Source of the DNA: Adonisia turfae CCMR0081
GTDB lineage: Bacteria > Cyanobacteriota > Cyanobacteriia > Phormidesmidales > Phormidesmidaceae
Length of the DNA stretch: 41,744 bases
Direction: 5' to 3'
NCBI RefSeq assembly: GCF_011009555.1
Contig: NZ_QXHD01000004.1
Span: 7,382,930-7,424,673 of the forward strand
A program made the position numbers and the translations under genes. Positions 25,931-34,400 of this stretch are shown here, one piece after another. The number at the start of each line of letters is the position of its first letter. Within the stretch, counting starts at the first letter, position 1. A model generated the notes under the pieces. It was given only the letters and a program-made list of their open reading frames with translations, was not told the origin of the DNA and did no database searches.

Positions 25931-27328
25931 TTAAGTGATCATTTGCTCCAACGCCTGTTGCAACTCTTGGGTCAGGTCCATCACCGCCTGTCTTCCAGCC
26001 CTGCGGTTGGTTTGATACATAGGCCAGCGCTCTGTCACCGAAATCGGCTCACCGATGGTGAGTGTGGCCCGACGAGCAGCTAACCGGGGCCGACAGGGGT
26101 GTTTATCACCTCGCAGACGGGCCAGCATATCAAACATCAGGAAGGTGGTCTCTGCACAGCGTTCAAAGGACGGTTTTTCCTTCAGGTAGGTCTCGGTAAC
26201 CGCCACAAAGGTTTCCACCAGGCGCATATGGAGCATTCGCAAACTGGCTTCTTGAGCTACCCAGTCTGCTAAACCTCGATCTAAAGGCGATAGGGTGCTG
26301 CGATCCGGCAAATCATCTCGATAAATATAGGTCCAACCCGCTTCCTCTAAACGGCGACAGCGTTCCGCCAGATTGCCATGGGCCGAAATGCCAAAGTATT
26401 GCTCACCCACCTGCAGAGCAGCCTGCAGCAGTGCTTGCAGTCGTGTTAAGCAAGCAGATTGGGCATCAGCATCAAACTGAAAAGAGAGCTGTTTTTGGTG
26501 ATAAAAACGACTGTAAAACGTTGCCATCTTACTCAGCAGATGATCTCCAAGGCGCATGATGCGTTGATAAATAATCTTCTCAGATACTGCGCTATGACTG
26601 ACATCGGCAGGTAATCCGCTATCCCTTTCTAATCGAGCTAACAATCGCCCCAAACGTGACCAGGCAGGTTTCACATACCGATACTGGATATTGATAGGGA
26701 TGATATAAACCGATTCACTGCGACCTGCTTTGGCCAAATCTTCAGCACACCAGAATGCTAACTGAGCAGTTCCCATCTCCAAAGGGCCCACTCGTTCACT
26801 GTGACCATTGGTGGCCCCCTCCGGAGCCACCGTCATGGGCCAAAGGCCCTGACTCAACATCTGTCGCGCCTGTCGTAGCCCTGACCAGTCGGGTTGTCGT
26901 CCGCGGCGAATGGGAATCCCACCCAGATGAGAGAGCGCCCAACCGAGCCAGGTTCCTGCCCAAAGTGGCATTCCCCGTTCATAGAGAAAATGGGTATGGA
27001 GTGGCGTTCGTAACTGAATACGCTGTTGCCGAGCAGCCTTAGGAACGGCCCTGGATAGTAGATACAAGCCACAGAGCGGATCATCCACTTCTACATGACG
27101 AAAGGCCATTAGAAAGCGTAGGTTCCCTTGTTGAAACTGTTGGTAGAACTCCGCTAGCACTCTACCGTTGGTCACCTGAATCTGGGTGATACCTGCCGGT
27201 AACCAGGGTGACAGACGCACACGCAACAGTATTGGCAAAATTCTATGAACTACCTTCAGCAACCAGGCGCTGTAGGCAGGGGCAATAAATCCTAATGGGG
27301 GCTGAACACCATCAATACATTGGGGCAT
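25931..27328 (-). CDS. PlsC-like lysophospholipid acyltransferase
   Basis: The 465-residue protein has an acyltransferase domain of the PlsC superfamily: the HX4D motif at His78-Asp83 (FRHVEVDD), a later LGGIPIRRGR (block II, the arginine that contacts the phosphate) and APEGATNGHSE, which replaces the usual FPEGT. Members of the family esterify lysophosphatidic acid or similar lysolipids at the membrane. At nearly twice the length of PlsC, with a helical C-terminal half of unknown role, it belongs to a long cyanobacterial subgroup, so its acceptor may differ. It converges on the thioredoxin-CcdA gene. A second ATG cannot be excluded as the start. Confidence 0.75.
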   Translation of the reverse strand: MPQCIDGVQPPLGFIAPAYSAWLLKVVHRILPILLRVRLSPWLPAGITQIQVTNGRVLAEFYQQFQQGNLRFLMAFRHVEVDDPLCGLYLLSRAVPKAARQQRIQLRTPLHTHFLYERGMPLWAGTWLGWALSHLGGIPIRRGRQPDWSGLRQARQMLSQGLWPMTVAPEGATNGHSERVGPLEMGTAQLAFWCAEDLAKAGRSESVYIIPINIQYRYVKPAWSRLGRLLARLERDSGLPADVSHSAVSEKIIYQRIMRLGDHLLSKMATFYSRFYHQKQLSFQFDADAQSACLTRLQALLQAALQVGEQYFGISAHGNLAERCRRLEEAGWTYIYRDDLPDRSTLSPLDRGLADWVAQEASLRMLHMRLVETFVAVTETYLKEKPSFERCAETTFLMFDMLARLRGDKHPCRPRLAARRATLTIGEPISVTERWPMYQTNRRAGRQAVMDLTQELQQALEQMIT

Positions 27329-27875
27329 CTGAACGCAGTATTCATCAAAGGAAAACGAATGTCGAACTCACCGAAACACTCCTAACCAGGACCATAACAC
27401 CTATCCAGCATCAAGTATCTAGAAATATGGCAAATGCGGCTATGTGAGGTGCAAGACAAGCTACAAACTCTGTAAATCCAAAGAATGGTTCGGGAGGAGG
27501 AAACCTTGGACAACTTAATAAGCGATAAATGACGGGCCAATTGATAAGTGTTTAGCCCGTCATTTTTTTATCACTCACCAAAATACCTGAGGGCGTTTGG
27601 GTTCACTAAATCTAAATTCTCCATAAAATCCTCATATTAGTTATTTAACCTAAAGTAAGCCTTAGAGATCAGCTAATCCTAGATAGATCTAATTCATATG
27701 ATTTGACCACCAGATGAGATTCTTATCCTCTCCATTAGAAGAGGTCGGTGGTCTAGGGAGATTATGTTTTTAGATCGCTAAACCCTTTGTGCCAGCAGCA
27801 GAACGGCAAAGTCGAACAAGGCAGTATCTTTGTCTTTTCTTACACAATTATTAATCTATACTCTTGAAGATAACC
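27329..27875. other. Intergenic region with an orphan terminator
   Basis: About 550 bases between divergent genes. Apart from the strong terminator at 27527-27569, only short frames are present, including a 31-codon cysteine- and lysine-rich plus-strand frame (KYGKCGYVRCKTSYKLCKSK) ending just before the terminator. I cannot assign a family. Confidence 0.45.
27527..27569 (+). terminator. Strong factor-independent terminator without an obvious upstream gene
   Basis: AAATGACGGGC pairs exactly with GCCCGTCATTT across a 17-nt loop and is followed by further Ts. No annotated plus-strand gene ends before it, so it may close a small RNA or a very short gene starting between about 27400 and 27500. 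Confidence 0.8.
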
Positions 27876-28838
27876 ATGAAAAAAATTCAGTTAAGTCAAA
27901 CAGGGATTGACGTCAGCTGTTTATGCCTAGGAACACTGCGGTTTGGAACCCTGAACACGTATGAACAATCAGCTCAGCTGCTGGACATTTATTTGGAAGC
28001 TGGAGGCATGTTCATTGACACAGGCAACAGCTACAATCAATGGAGTGCCAACGGCAAGGGTGGCGAAAGCGAAGTTGTAGTTGGCCGGTGGCTTCGGGAA
28101 CGGGGCCACCGAGATGATCTCTTCATTGCCAGTAAAGTTGGTTTTGGTTATGGGGAAGTGCCTGATGGTCTAGCTGCATCAACTATTATTTCTGAATGCG
28201 ACAACAGTCTGAAGCGGTTAGGTATTGATCATTTAGATCTCTACTATGCCCACAAGGATGATCCAAGCACGCCCCTAGAGGAGACGCTAGAGGCGTTTCA
28301 CTCATTGGTAAAAGCCGGTAAGGTCAGGTTTGTCGGGGCGAGTAATTATTATGCTTGGCGTTTAGCAGATGCAGATGCGATCGCAACAGCTCAAGAGTGG
28401 AACGGGTTTACCTGTATCGAACAGCGATTTACCTACCTACGCCCAACTCCTGGCGCAGATTTTGGTGATCAGCGCCTCATCAACCAAAACTTAATGAGCT
28501 ATGGTGACGCCCGGGGAAAAACCATGCTGCCCTACACACCACTCCTACGGGGAGCCTATGTCCGAGCTGATCGCCCCATCTCAGCTGCTTATGCTGGACC
28601 AGATACAGAAGCCCGGATAGCTGCATTACGGGAAGTCGCCCAAGAACTTAACGCTACCGCCAATCAAGTTGTGTTGGCCTGGATGATGCATCGCCAACCA
28701 CCCCTGTTACCTGTTTTTTCAGGTGGTCGGGGCGAACACCTGAAAGAAAACCTGGGGGCGTTAGACCTGACCTTGTCCACTAAGCAGATGGCAAAGCTCA
28801 ACAACGCGGGTCACTGTGTGAATGAAGAACCTAACTAG
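27876..28838 (+). CDS. Aldo/keto reductase
   Basis: The 320-residue protein is a TIM-barrel oxidoreductase. It shows the AKR landmarks LCLGTLRFGT (strand 1), FIDTGNSYNQWSANGKGGES (catalytic Asp and Tyr), DLFIASKVGFGYG with the catalytic lysine, LGIDHLDLYYAHKDDPSTPL with the active-site histidine in Y-x-H, and GKVRFVGASNYYAWRL. It should use NADPH to reduce aldehydes or ketones; the substrate is not predictable. It resembles the YghZ/Tas-like group in length. The ATG at 27876 is chosen over a TTG at 27864. It is the last ordinary metabolic gene before the plasmid-like region. Confidence 0.9.
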   Translation: MKKIQLSQTGIDVSCLCLGTLRFGTLNTYEQSAQLLDIYLEAGGMFIDTGNSYNQWSANGKGGESEVVVGRWLRERGHRDDLFIASKVGFGYGEVPDGLAASTIISECDNSLKRLGIDHLDLYYAHKDDPSTPLEETLEAFHSLVKAGKVRFVGASNYYAWRLADADAIATAQEWNGFTCIEQRFTYLRPTPGADFGDQRLINQNLMSYGDARGKTMLPYTPLLRGAYVRADRPISAAYAGPDTEARIAALREVAQELNATANQVVLAWMMHRQPPLLPVFSGGRGEHLKENLGALDLTLSTKQMAKLNNAGHCVNEEPN

Positions 28839-28941
28839 GGTTGGAGCATTTACTTTCATAAGATTCTCATAATGTGTTTTTAGCATTATTGCGGTTTCAA
28901 CTCAAATATATATCTGTTATCCACACTAAAGAAAAAGATAA

Positions 28942-29139
28942 GGACTGTACCCCACCCTGGCTCGAAAGATTATTGCAAACGCACCTTTCAACACGGTAGA
29001 AGATGTTCTCAATATGCCAGGACTCAGCGAGCGAGAAATCGATATTCTGAAAGACAATCTAGAGAATTTTGTAGTGACTCCGTCTGAACCGGCACTAATC
29101 GAAGGTGGGGATCGAATTAATCCTGGTATTTATAAGTGA
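28942..29139 (+). pseudogene. psbU: Truncated photosystem II extrinsic protein PsbU
   Basis: The frame reads GLYPTLARKIIANAPFNTVE, then DVLNMPGLSEREIDIL and ends with EGGDRINPGIYK before TGA. This is the C-terminal two thirds of mature PsbU (12-kDa oxygen-evolving-complex subunit, a double helix-hairpin-helix protein), including the conserved closing GGDRxNPGxYK. Upstream of GLYP there is an in-frame TAA at 28939, and no signal peptide or first helix can be found in any frame back to the reductase gene, so the 5' half is missing. The downstream 150 bp hold nothing recognisable. A functional psbU would have to be elsewhere in the genome. It sits exactly at the change from metabolic genes to the plasmid-like module. 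Confidence 0.8.
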
Positions 29140-29291
29140 ACCATCAACAGCAGCAATCTTTTTTATAACCAGAAGAGTAATGTAACCAACAATATCGGTA
29201 ACGATTCATTGCTTGAAGCGCTCACCATGGGCACCTATATTTCAAACTTAGTTCTAGCTAAATAGTTTTATTAGACAGCTAGAATATACTA

Positions 29292-29912
29292 ATGAGTCGA
29301 AAGTATTGTCCGTTTAGTTTTTCCTGTGAAGCAATTACTCAAACACCGGGGCTATTGGCGGCTCAGTGTCCTAATTTAGTGGCTTGTTCAGAACTGGCTA
29401 AAGCTGACGAAAACGTTGGAACAGTTAATCTTCAAGTGGGTGATGAAGCACAGGCACAGCATTCTGTACAGATGTCGGCTAACTCGGCGGCCACACTAAT
29501 GTTACGACAGCGGGGCAACCCTCAAGACCTGGATTCGCTGGGGATTGTGTCACTGATGGAGACACTCCAAGAAGCCATGGCTGAGTTGGAAACCCAATTC
29601 GCTCAGTTAGAACCGGACAGCAAACAGTATATTGCTCCTGAGGGAACGGAAGTGCATGCCTATGCGGTTAAGCGGCCTTACGGTACCTATTGGTACAACA
29701 AACTGGCGGCCCACAGGGAAAGGTTTCATCCCCAGGCACAGCAAAGATTAGTGCGGCACATCCATTTGGGTAAAACGGACGATCCACGTCATCGGGAAGC
29801 ACGGGCGGGAATTGAGCGGCGCAATCAGTTGGTCAAAACTCGGACACAGTTGATGATGGCGGCCAAGGCATTAGAAGAAGCATTCTCGATCCTACAAAAT
29901 CCACGTTCCTAA
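29292..29912 (+). CDS. Hypothetical protein next to the integrase
   Basis: 206 residues, no membrane segment. The N-terminus is cysteine-containing (SRKYCPFSFSCEAI, QCPNLVACSEL), suggesting a small metal site. The middle is acidic and helical (LMETLQEAMAELETQFAQLE). Then comes VHAYAVKRPYGTYWYNKL with RHIHLGKTDDPRHREARAGI, a pattern found in cyanobacterial proteins that carry tyrosine-rich 'GxYWYxK...HLGK' modules and often lie near recombinases. I do not know a function. It precedes the recombinase gene on the same strand by 67 bp and may form an operon with it. Confidence 0.6.
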   Translation: MSRKYCPFSFSCEAITQTPGLLAAQCPNLVACSELAKADENVGTVNLQVGDEAQAQHSVQMSANSAATLMLRQRGNPQDLDSLGIVSLMETLQEAMAELETQFAQLEPDSKQYIAPEGTEVHAYAVKRPYGTYWYNKLAAHRERFHPQAQQRLVRHIHLGKTDDPRHREARAGIERRNQLVKTRTQLMMAAKALEEAFSILQNPRS

Positions 29913-29979
29913 AACTCTGTTCAGCCACAGGACCACTAGGAATATTTTTGATACTCTTGTACCAGTATTGCAGTTGCCA

Positions 29980-30993
29980 ATGGCTAAATCCGATCCAAAA
30001 CCCACATTTATTGAGTTCCAGGATGGCAGGCCTAAAGAGCCTGTAGCCCCTCAGGTAACTCGTGAGCCGGATTGGGTGGATCGGTTTCTTGAAGATCGGG
30101 AGTTAAGGCCTAGTACAAAGAAAACCTACACTCGGCAACTGCGTCAATTTCAGCGATGGTTAGCCGGAAAGGGATGGCCAGATGTCACGGAGCAGGAGTT
30201 AACTCGCTACAAGACTCATCTAAAAACGACGCCTAAGGCCAATTCATTAGACGAAACATTATCCCCGGCTAGTATCAACCAGGCATTGGCATCGATTCAG
30301 AGTTTCTTTAAGTGGCTTACAGCCAAACGACTCATTCAGTACAACCCTGCCTTGAGCCTTGAGAAAGTGACGGATGCGCCGAGCCAGGTGAAGGATTTGG
30401 AGGTATCCATCATCCAAACTTTGGAAGAGGTACTGCCGTTTCGGGGTGAACGGTACAATCGAGATCGGGCAATTTTTGAATTGTTAAAGCATGGGCTGCG
30501 GGCGAATGAAGTGGCGGCTCGTAATGTGGGTGACTATAGCAATCAGTCGATCACCGTTCAAGGGGCTAAGTGGGGAAGTGATGGCGTTGTGCCGTTATCG
30601 GATCAGGCCTGCGGGGCATTGGATAGCTACCTGGGATGGTCTCTAAGTGAGGGATTTGATACGAGTGCTGATGCGCCTTTATTTATTAGTCTTTCCAATC
30701 GGAATCGCGGTCAGCGGATGGGCTATAAGGGTGTGTACAACTGCATCAAGGATTTGGCTGAGTTAGCGGAACTGGATACACAGATTCATCCTCACCAGCT
30801 GCGCCATACATTTGGGACTCAACTGATTCTGGAAGGCATGAATCCTGAATTTGTGCGCAGGCTAATGCGGATTAAGTCCATGGGAGTGTTTGGGCGCTAC
30901 ACTAAACGAGCCCTGGAATTAAAAGCAAAAGAAAGTTTCTATGACACGTTACAGGCATCGAAGTCAGGTCTGTTTGGATCAGCGTCGGAATAG
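29980..30993 (+). CDS. Tyrosine recombinase (phage integrase family, XerD-like)
   Basis: The 337-residue protein has an N-terminal SAM-like core-binding domain (TREPDWVDRFLEDRELRPST, SINQALASIQSFFKWLTAKR). The C-terminal catalytic domain has the residues in order: first arginine in LLKHGLRANEVAARN, lysine in TVQGAKWG, HQLRHTFGTQL (His and second Arg), and the nucleophile tyrosine in GVFGRYTKRALE. It breaks and rejoins DNA, probably for resolution of replicon multimers or integration of this module. The ATG at 29980 is preferred over a TTG at 29968. No att-like repeats were recognised next to it. Confidence 0.9.
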   Translation: MAKSDPKPTFIEFQDGRPKEPVAPQVTREPDWVDRFLEDRELRPSTKKTYTRQLRQFQRWLAGKGWPDVTEQELTRYKTHLKTTPKANSLDETLSPASINQALASIQSFFKWLTAKRLIQYNPALSLEKVTDAPSQVKDLEVSIIQTLEEVLPFRGERYNRDRAIFELLKHGLRANEVAARNVGDYSNQSITVQGAKWGSDGVVPLSDQACGALDSYLGWSLSEGFDTSADAPLFISLSNRNRGQRMGYKGVYNCIKDLAELAELDTQIHPHQLRHTFGTQLILEGMNPEFVRRLMRIKSMGVFGRYTKRALELKAKESFYDTLQASKSGLFGSASE

Positions 30994-31025
30994 CAATCTC
31001 ATCCGACAATATCCACAGGCGTAAA

Positions 31026-32069
31026 CTAATCCAGTTCAGCAAGTAACTCTCGTAGCGCTTCATCAATCCGATTAATGCGCACCTGCATTTTTCGAGTTAC
31101 TTGCCTGTCCTTGCCCGATAATTTCTTACTCACTTTGGAATAGAGCTTTTGAACAGTATCAAATGTAGGTTGCTCACTGGCCCCATTTTTGTCTGTATCA
31201 GCTGTCTTACCCTGGGTCTTTAATTCAGCAATTCGTTTCCGCAGCTGCTCTTTTGTCAAAGAATCTTGCAGAACTTCATCCACTAGCTGATGCTGTAAAT
31301 CTGATTGGGTACGGGCAACTAATAACGCCTTAGAAGGATCCAGCTTTCCTGCACGCACGTTATCCATGATGAACTCAGGTAAATCGAGCAGAGGCAGACG
31401 ATTGGACACAAAGCTTGCCAGGGAAATGCCAAATTCCCCCAGGATTGCTTCCACATCCTTGAGGGTATCGACGCTGATTATTCCGGAATAATCATTTTTT
31501 CTGGCCTGGGCATTGCGCACTTTTGTTAGTAAAGAAGGCACCCCATCACCTGCTAATTCAGTGCGTAAACTGATTAGCCCAATCAAGCTATCGGTTTCTT
31601 CTACAGCGGTAATATTCTCACTGAGCAGATGAGCGATAAGGGCAATTTCCAGTGCTTCTTCATCGGTCATTTCTTTAACCACACCAGGAATTTCGGTATG
31701 GTTCAAAGCACAGGCACTCCGCCAGCGACGCTCTCCAGAGACAATTTCTAAACGACCATCACTGGCAGGTCGGGTCAAAATTGGTTCGCAGACACCGTGT
31801 TTACCGATGGACGCTTTTAGACGCTCCATCGCATTGGGATCAAAATATTTCCGTGGCTGCTTCATGCCATCGGGTAACCGCAGCGGCAAGATTTTATCGA
31901 CTGGCAATAGAGCAGAGGTTTCTTTTGGCTGGGCTTGGATGCGATTTAGTTCTGCCTTGAGTTGAGCGATCTCATGGGAGGGCTCGGTTTGCGATGGACG
32001 CTCAGCTGATCCAAATACAAACTCATTGGCTAATGTACTATCCAGGGTTTGGCGGCCTTTACGGGTCAT
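31026..32069 (-). CDS. parB: ParB-like centromere-binding partition protein
   Basis: The 347-residue protein has the ParB/Srx N-terminal domain: LPVDKILPLRLPDGMKQPRK, IGKHGVCEPILTRPASDGRL and EIVSGERRWRSACAL, the last being the GERRxR box that binds CTP. A helix-turn-helix region follows (TAVEETDSLIGLISLRTELA) and a charged C-terminal dimerisation tail closes it. It should bind centromere-like sites and work with the ParA encoded 3 bp upstream. Inside the coding sequence, at 31476-31493, lies a perfect 18-bp palindrome that recurs upstream of parA, a candidate parS. Codons there spell DYSGII. Confidence 0.88.
   Translation of the reverse strand: MTRKGRQTLDSTLANEFVFGSAERPSQTEPSHEIAQLKAELNRIQAQPKETSALLPVDKILPLRLPDGMKQPRKYFDPNAMERLKASIGKHGVCEPILTRPASDGRLEIVSGERRWRSACALNHTEIPGVVKEMTDEEALEIALIAHLLSENITAVEETDSLIGLISLRTELAGDGVPSLLTKVRNAQARKNDYSGIISVDTLKDVEAILGEFGISLASFVSNRLPLLDLPEFIMDNVRAGKLDPSKALLVARTQSDLQHQLVDEVLQDSLTKEQLRKRIAELKTQGKTADTDKNGASEQPTFDTVQKLYSKVSKKLSGKDRQVTRKMQVRINRIDEALRELLAELD
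31476..31493. promoter_or_regulatory. Candidate parS palindrome inside parB
   Basis: GATTATTCCGGAATAATC is an exact 18-bp palindrome. The same site, with changes only at the centre or in one arm, occurs twice more at 33013-33054 on the other side of parA. I found no other full copies in this window. Confidence 0.6.
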
Positions 32070-32072
32070 AAC

Positions 32073-32714
32073 TTACACAACCTCCATTAGCAGCTCTTTA
32101 AACAGTCGATCAAATTCTCTGGCAGATTCAGTGGCAGCCCTGCCGGACAAGTTCCATACGGTCCCCTGCTGACCAAAGGTATCAGCTACACACTGTTTTT
32201 GGTGGATAACTGTCTTAAGGATCGGGATATTTGATTTTGATAACAAGGCCATCGCCTCATCTTTTAGTCGGGTTCCTTTGACCGCCCGAGCGAGAAAAAG
32301 TGCAGCATTTGGAGGGCCATTACGAACGGACTGGGCTTGTTTGACCAGCTTGACGGCATCTGCTGCACTGCGCAGATCCACCCCAGTGGGCTGACAGGGG
32401 ATCACGGACACATCTGTTCTAAACAGAATAGCTCGTGTTACTTCAGACAAACCGGCTGGTCCATCAACAATGGTGAAGTCATATTCACTGGCGATATCGG
32501 GCAGCTGATCAATCACTTCGTCAGCGGATTGTAGGACGACAACATCGATATCGGCATCCTCAAGACATTCAATCCAGATGGAGCTGGATCGCTGAGCGTC
32601 TGAATCGACTAAACAGACAGTGTGGCCTTTTTGACGTAACCAATAGGCAAAGTGGACGGATGTGGTGGATTTGGAGCAACCACCTTTTTGATTAGTAAAT
32701 GAGATGACTGTCAT
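32073..32714 (-). CDS. parA: ParA-type partition ATPase
   Basis: The 213-residue protein is a short ParA (type Ib-like, no N-terminal DNA-binding domain). It has a deviant Walker A, NQKGGCSKSTTSVHFA, in which serine replaces the usual third glycine, as in many cyanobacterial plasmid ParAs. The second motif is VCLVDSDAQRSSS, and FTIVDGPAGLSEVTR is the Walker B region. It should form ATP-dependent patterns on the nucleoid that move ParB-bound DNA. It is the first gene of a two-gene operon with parB. A 570-bp gene-free leader holding two palindromes lies upstream. Confidence 0.92.
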   Translation of the reverse strand: MTVISFTNQKGGCSKSTTSVHFAYWLRQKGHTVCLVDSDAQRSSSIWIECLEDADIDVVVLQSADEVIDQLPDIASEYDFTIVDGPAGLSEVTRAILFRTDVSVIPCQPTGVDLRSAADAVKLVKQAQSVRNGPPNAALFLARAVKGTRLKDEAMALLSKSNIPILKTVIHQKQCVADTFGQQGTVWNLSGRAATESAREFDRLFKELLMEVV

Positions 32715-33284
32715 GGTTTTAAGGAGTACCTGTAGTTAAGAGTCATAGGACATCGCTAGAGTCCTAACCGTAAACACTGACAACAAACGACTAAGTTCTG
32801 TTAGCTTCTGAGACTTCGACAAAAATCTATAAATACTGGGAGCAAGGCAATCCCAACTGCAATAAACAATTCTTCTGAGCAACAAGCTGCTGATTTTTGC
32901 AATGGTTCTGTCTGCTGCTGTGCTGGGTAATAAAAGTTTCAACAGACAAACTGATTCCAAATTCAACGACGGATTTTCCAAGGCACTGGAAGACCGTTTT
33001 GGATTGAGATGTGATTATTCTGAAATAACCATGCTTGATTATTCCAGAATAATCACCATTGTCAACATCGAATTCAAATAATTTTCGACTTGACACTACT
33101 TTAGAAAAACACTCAATGAGCAAGGGTTACAGCTAGCGAAGAGAGTTCATAGAAGTAAAAGAGCAGATCAATTGAACTAGGTTCATGAGTACTACCCTAC
33201 ATTGCCTTTTCCAAAAATCCCATACTTGCTGTGAAAATTTGGTCATTTGAGGGCATCCTATTAAAAGGACATACAAACTATTGA
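32715..33284. other. parAB leader region
   Basis: About 570 bases between parA and the insertion element. Two palindromic sites (33013-33054) are the only clear structure. A minus-strand frame at 32827-33123 contains DYSGII because it reads through one of these sites, and it looks non-coding otherwise. The promoter of parAB must lie here, but I cannot place it. Confidence 0.5.
33013..33054. promoter_or_regulatory. Pair of candidate parS / par operator palindromes
   Basis: 33037-33054 reads GATTATTCCAGAATAATC (palindromic except for the central two bases). 33013-33030 reads GATTATTCTGAAATAACC (same left arm, two changes in the right arm). Their centres are 24 bp apart. With the perfect copy in parB they make three sites around the par operon. 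Confidence 0.6.
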
Positions 33285-33304
33285 GGCTGATTGACTGACA
33301 AAAG
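33285..33304 (+). repeat. Left terminal inverted repeat of the IS
   Basis: Twenty bases, exact reverse complement of 34381-34400. Confidence 0.9.
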
Positions 33305-33443
33305 ATACTATCTCTAGTGTTAAAGTGACTGTCAGTTATGGATTGTAGAAAATAAAAAAGGAAGTGGGAGCCCAGCACTCTAGAATTAGATACCACTCAA
33401 ATTATAGAAACGCTGTGAAAAAAACTCCCGTCTCTACGATGCC

Positions 33444-34343
33444 TTGAAAGCCTGGCTAGGTCAAGGCGCAAACTGGGTACATCTGACTCATTTAACGACC
33501 TGCCTATGGATGGTTGTCGCGCTGATTCATACCGGTGAAGTGAACCGAACGAAGTGGGCCAAGTATATCCCCTGCCGAGGGCAGTACGCGCAGAGTCGTC
33601 AACGTCGTATTCGTCGCTGGCTCGGGAATCCCCGCATCAAGGTACATCGGCTGTACAAGCCCATCATTCAAGCTGCGTTGGCGAATTGGGACGACGAGTG
33701 TCTGTATGTGAGCTTGGACACTACCCAGTTTTGGGATGAGTATTGTTTGATTCGGTTAGCCGTGGTTCACCGAGGACGCGCCCTCCCGTTGTCTTGGCGT
33801 GTGCTCAGGCATTCGAGTGCAACCGTTGCCTTCAGCGAGTATCACGAGATGCTAATTCATGCGGCTCGATACCTGCCGAAGGCCGTGAAGGTTGTTCTGC
33901 TGGCGGACCGAGGGTTTATTCATACTGATGCAATGCAAGCACTGGGCCAATTGGGCTGGCACTATCGCATTCGACTCAAGAGCAACACGTGGTTATGGCG
34001 CTCTACCGGAGGCTGGATACAACCCACCTCAGTTCATCTGGCTGCTGGTGACGTACGCTGTTTCCACACGGTTAAACTACACAAACGACAGTGGTATGGG
34101 CCAGTCCATGTCATCGTTGGTCGCAATCCTCTCAATGCTGTCGTTGAGTCAGGCAAGCGGCGATGGGTCGATACTCATTGGTTTCGTGGCAACAGCTATT
34201 TTCGCATTGGTCTGGATTGGATTCATGCTGCCCTACTCGATGGCTGGCAGCTAGTGAATCGTATTTTATTCTCATCTAACACCGACCCTGACCCGGCGAT
34301 GGCCTCTCGCTGGCAGCATGAAAAACGGTCCTTTCAGTTTTAA
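33444..34343 (+). pseudogene. IS4-family DDE transposase with internal in-frame deletion
   Basis: 299 residues from a TTG at 33444; the frame is open from 33408 (KNSRLYDALKAW), so the original start may be upstream. N-terminal part HLTTCLWMVVALIHTGEVNR, first catalytic Asp in YVSLDTTQFWDEY and second in VVLLADRGFIHTD are intact. At VGRNPLNA the sequence jumps directly to VVESGKRRWVDTHWFRGNSY. In the related cyanobacterial transposases I remember, this junction is separated by about 60-70 residues that include the YGLRFDIEE-type segment with the catalytic Glu. The third acidic residue is therefore missing and the protein should be inactive. The C-terminal segment (SNTDPDPAMASR) is normal. Confidence 0.7.
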
Positions 34344-34380
34344 TTTCAGGTCTTTACCACTCAGTTCAATCCTGACTAAA

Positions 34381-34400
34381 CTTTTGTCAGTCAATCAGCC
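34381..34400 (-). repeat. Right terminal inverted repeat of the IS
   Basis: Twenty bases, exact reverse complement of 33285-33304. Confidence 0.9.

Larger units (their letters stand above)
33285..34400 (+). mobile_element. IS4-type insertion sequence with intact ends and a deleted transposase
   Basis: The element is bounded by exact 20-bp terminal inverted repeats, GGCTGATTGACTGACAAAAG at 33285-33304 and its complement at 34381-34400, giving 1116 bp. It carries one transposase-derived gene on the plus strand. I see no matching target duplication outside the ends (left flank ends ACTATTGA, right flank begins GTAGTACT), so the insertion is old or one flank has been rearranged. Confidence 0.85.

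Noticed and set aside
28917..28925. Perfect DnaA box TTATCCACA just before the psbU fragment
   Set aside because: A single box with no cluster; one such match in 40 kb can occur by chance and is not evidence for an origin.
32827..33123. Minus-strand 98-codon frame containing DYSGII and FGISL, reminiscent of part of ParB
   Set aside because: DYSGII is produced by the palindrome itself, spacing to FGISL differs from ParB, and the rest is unlike ParB. I treat it as non-coding leader; a decayed parB duplicate cannot be fully excluded.
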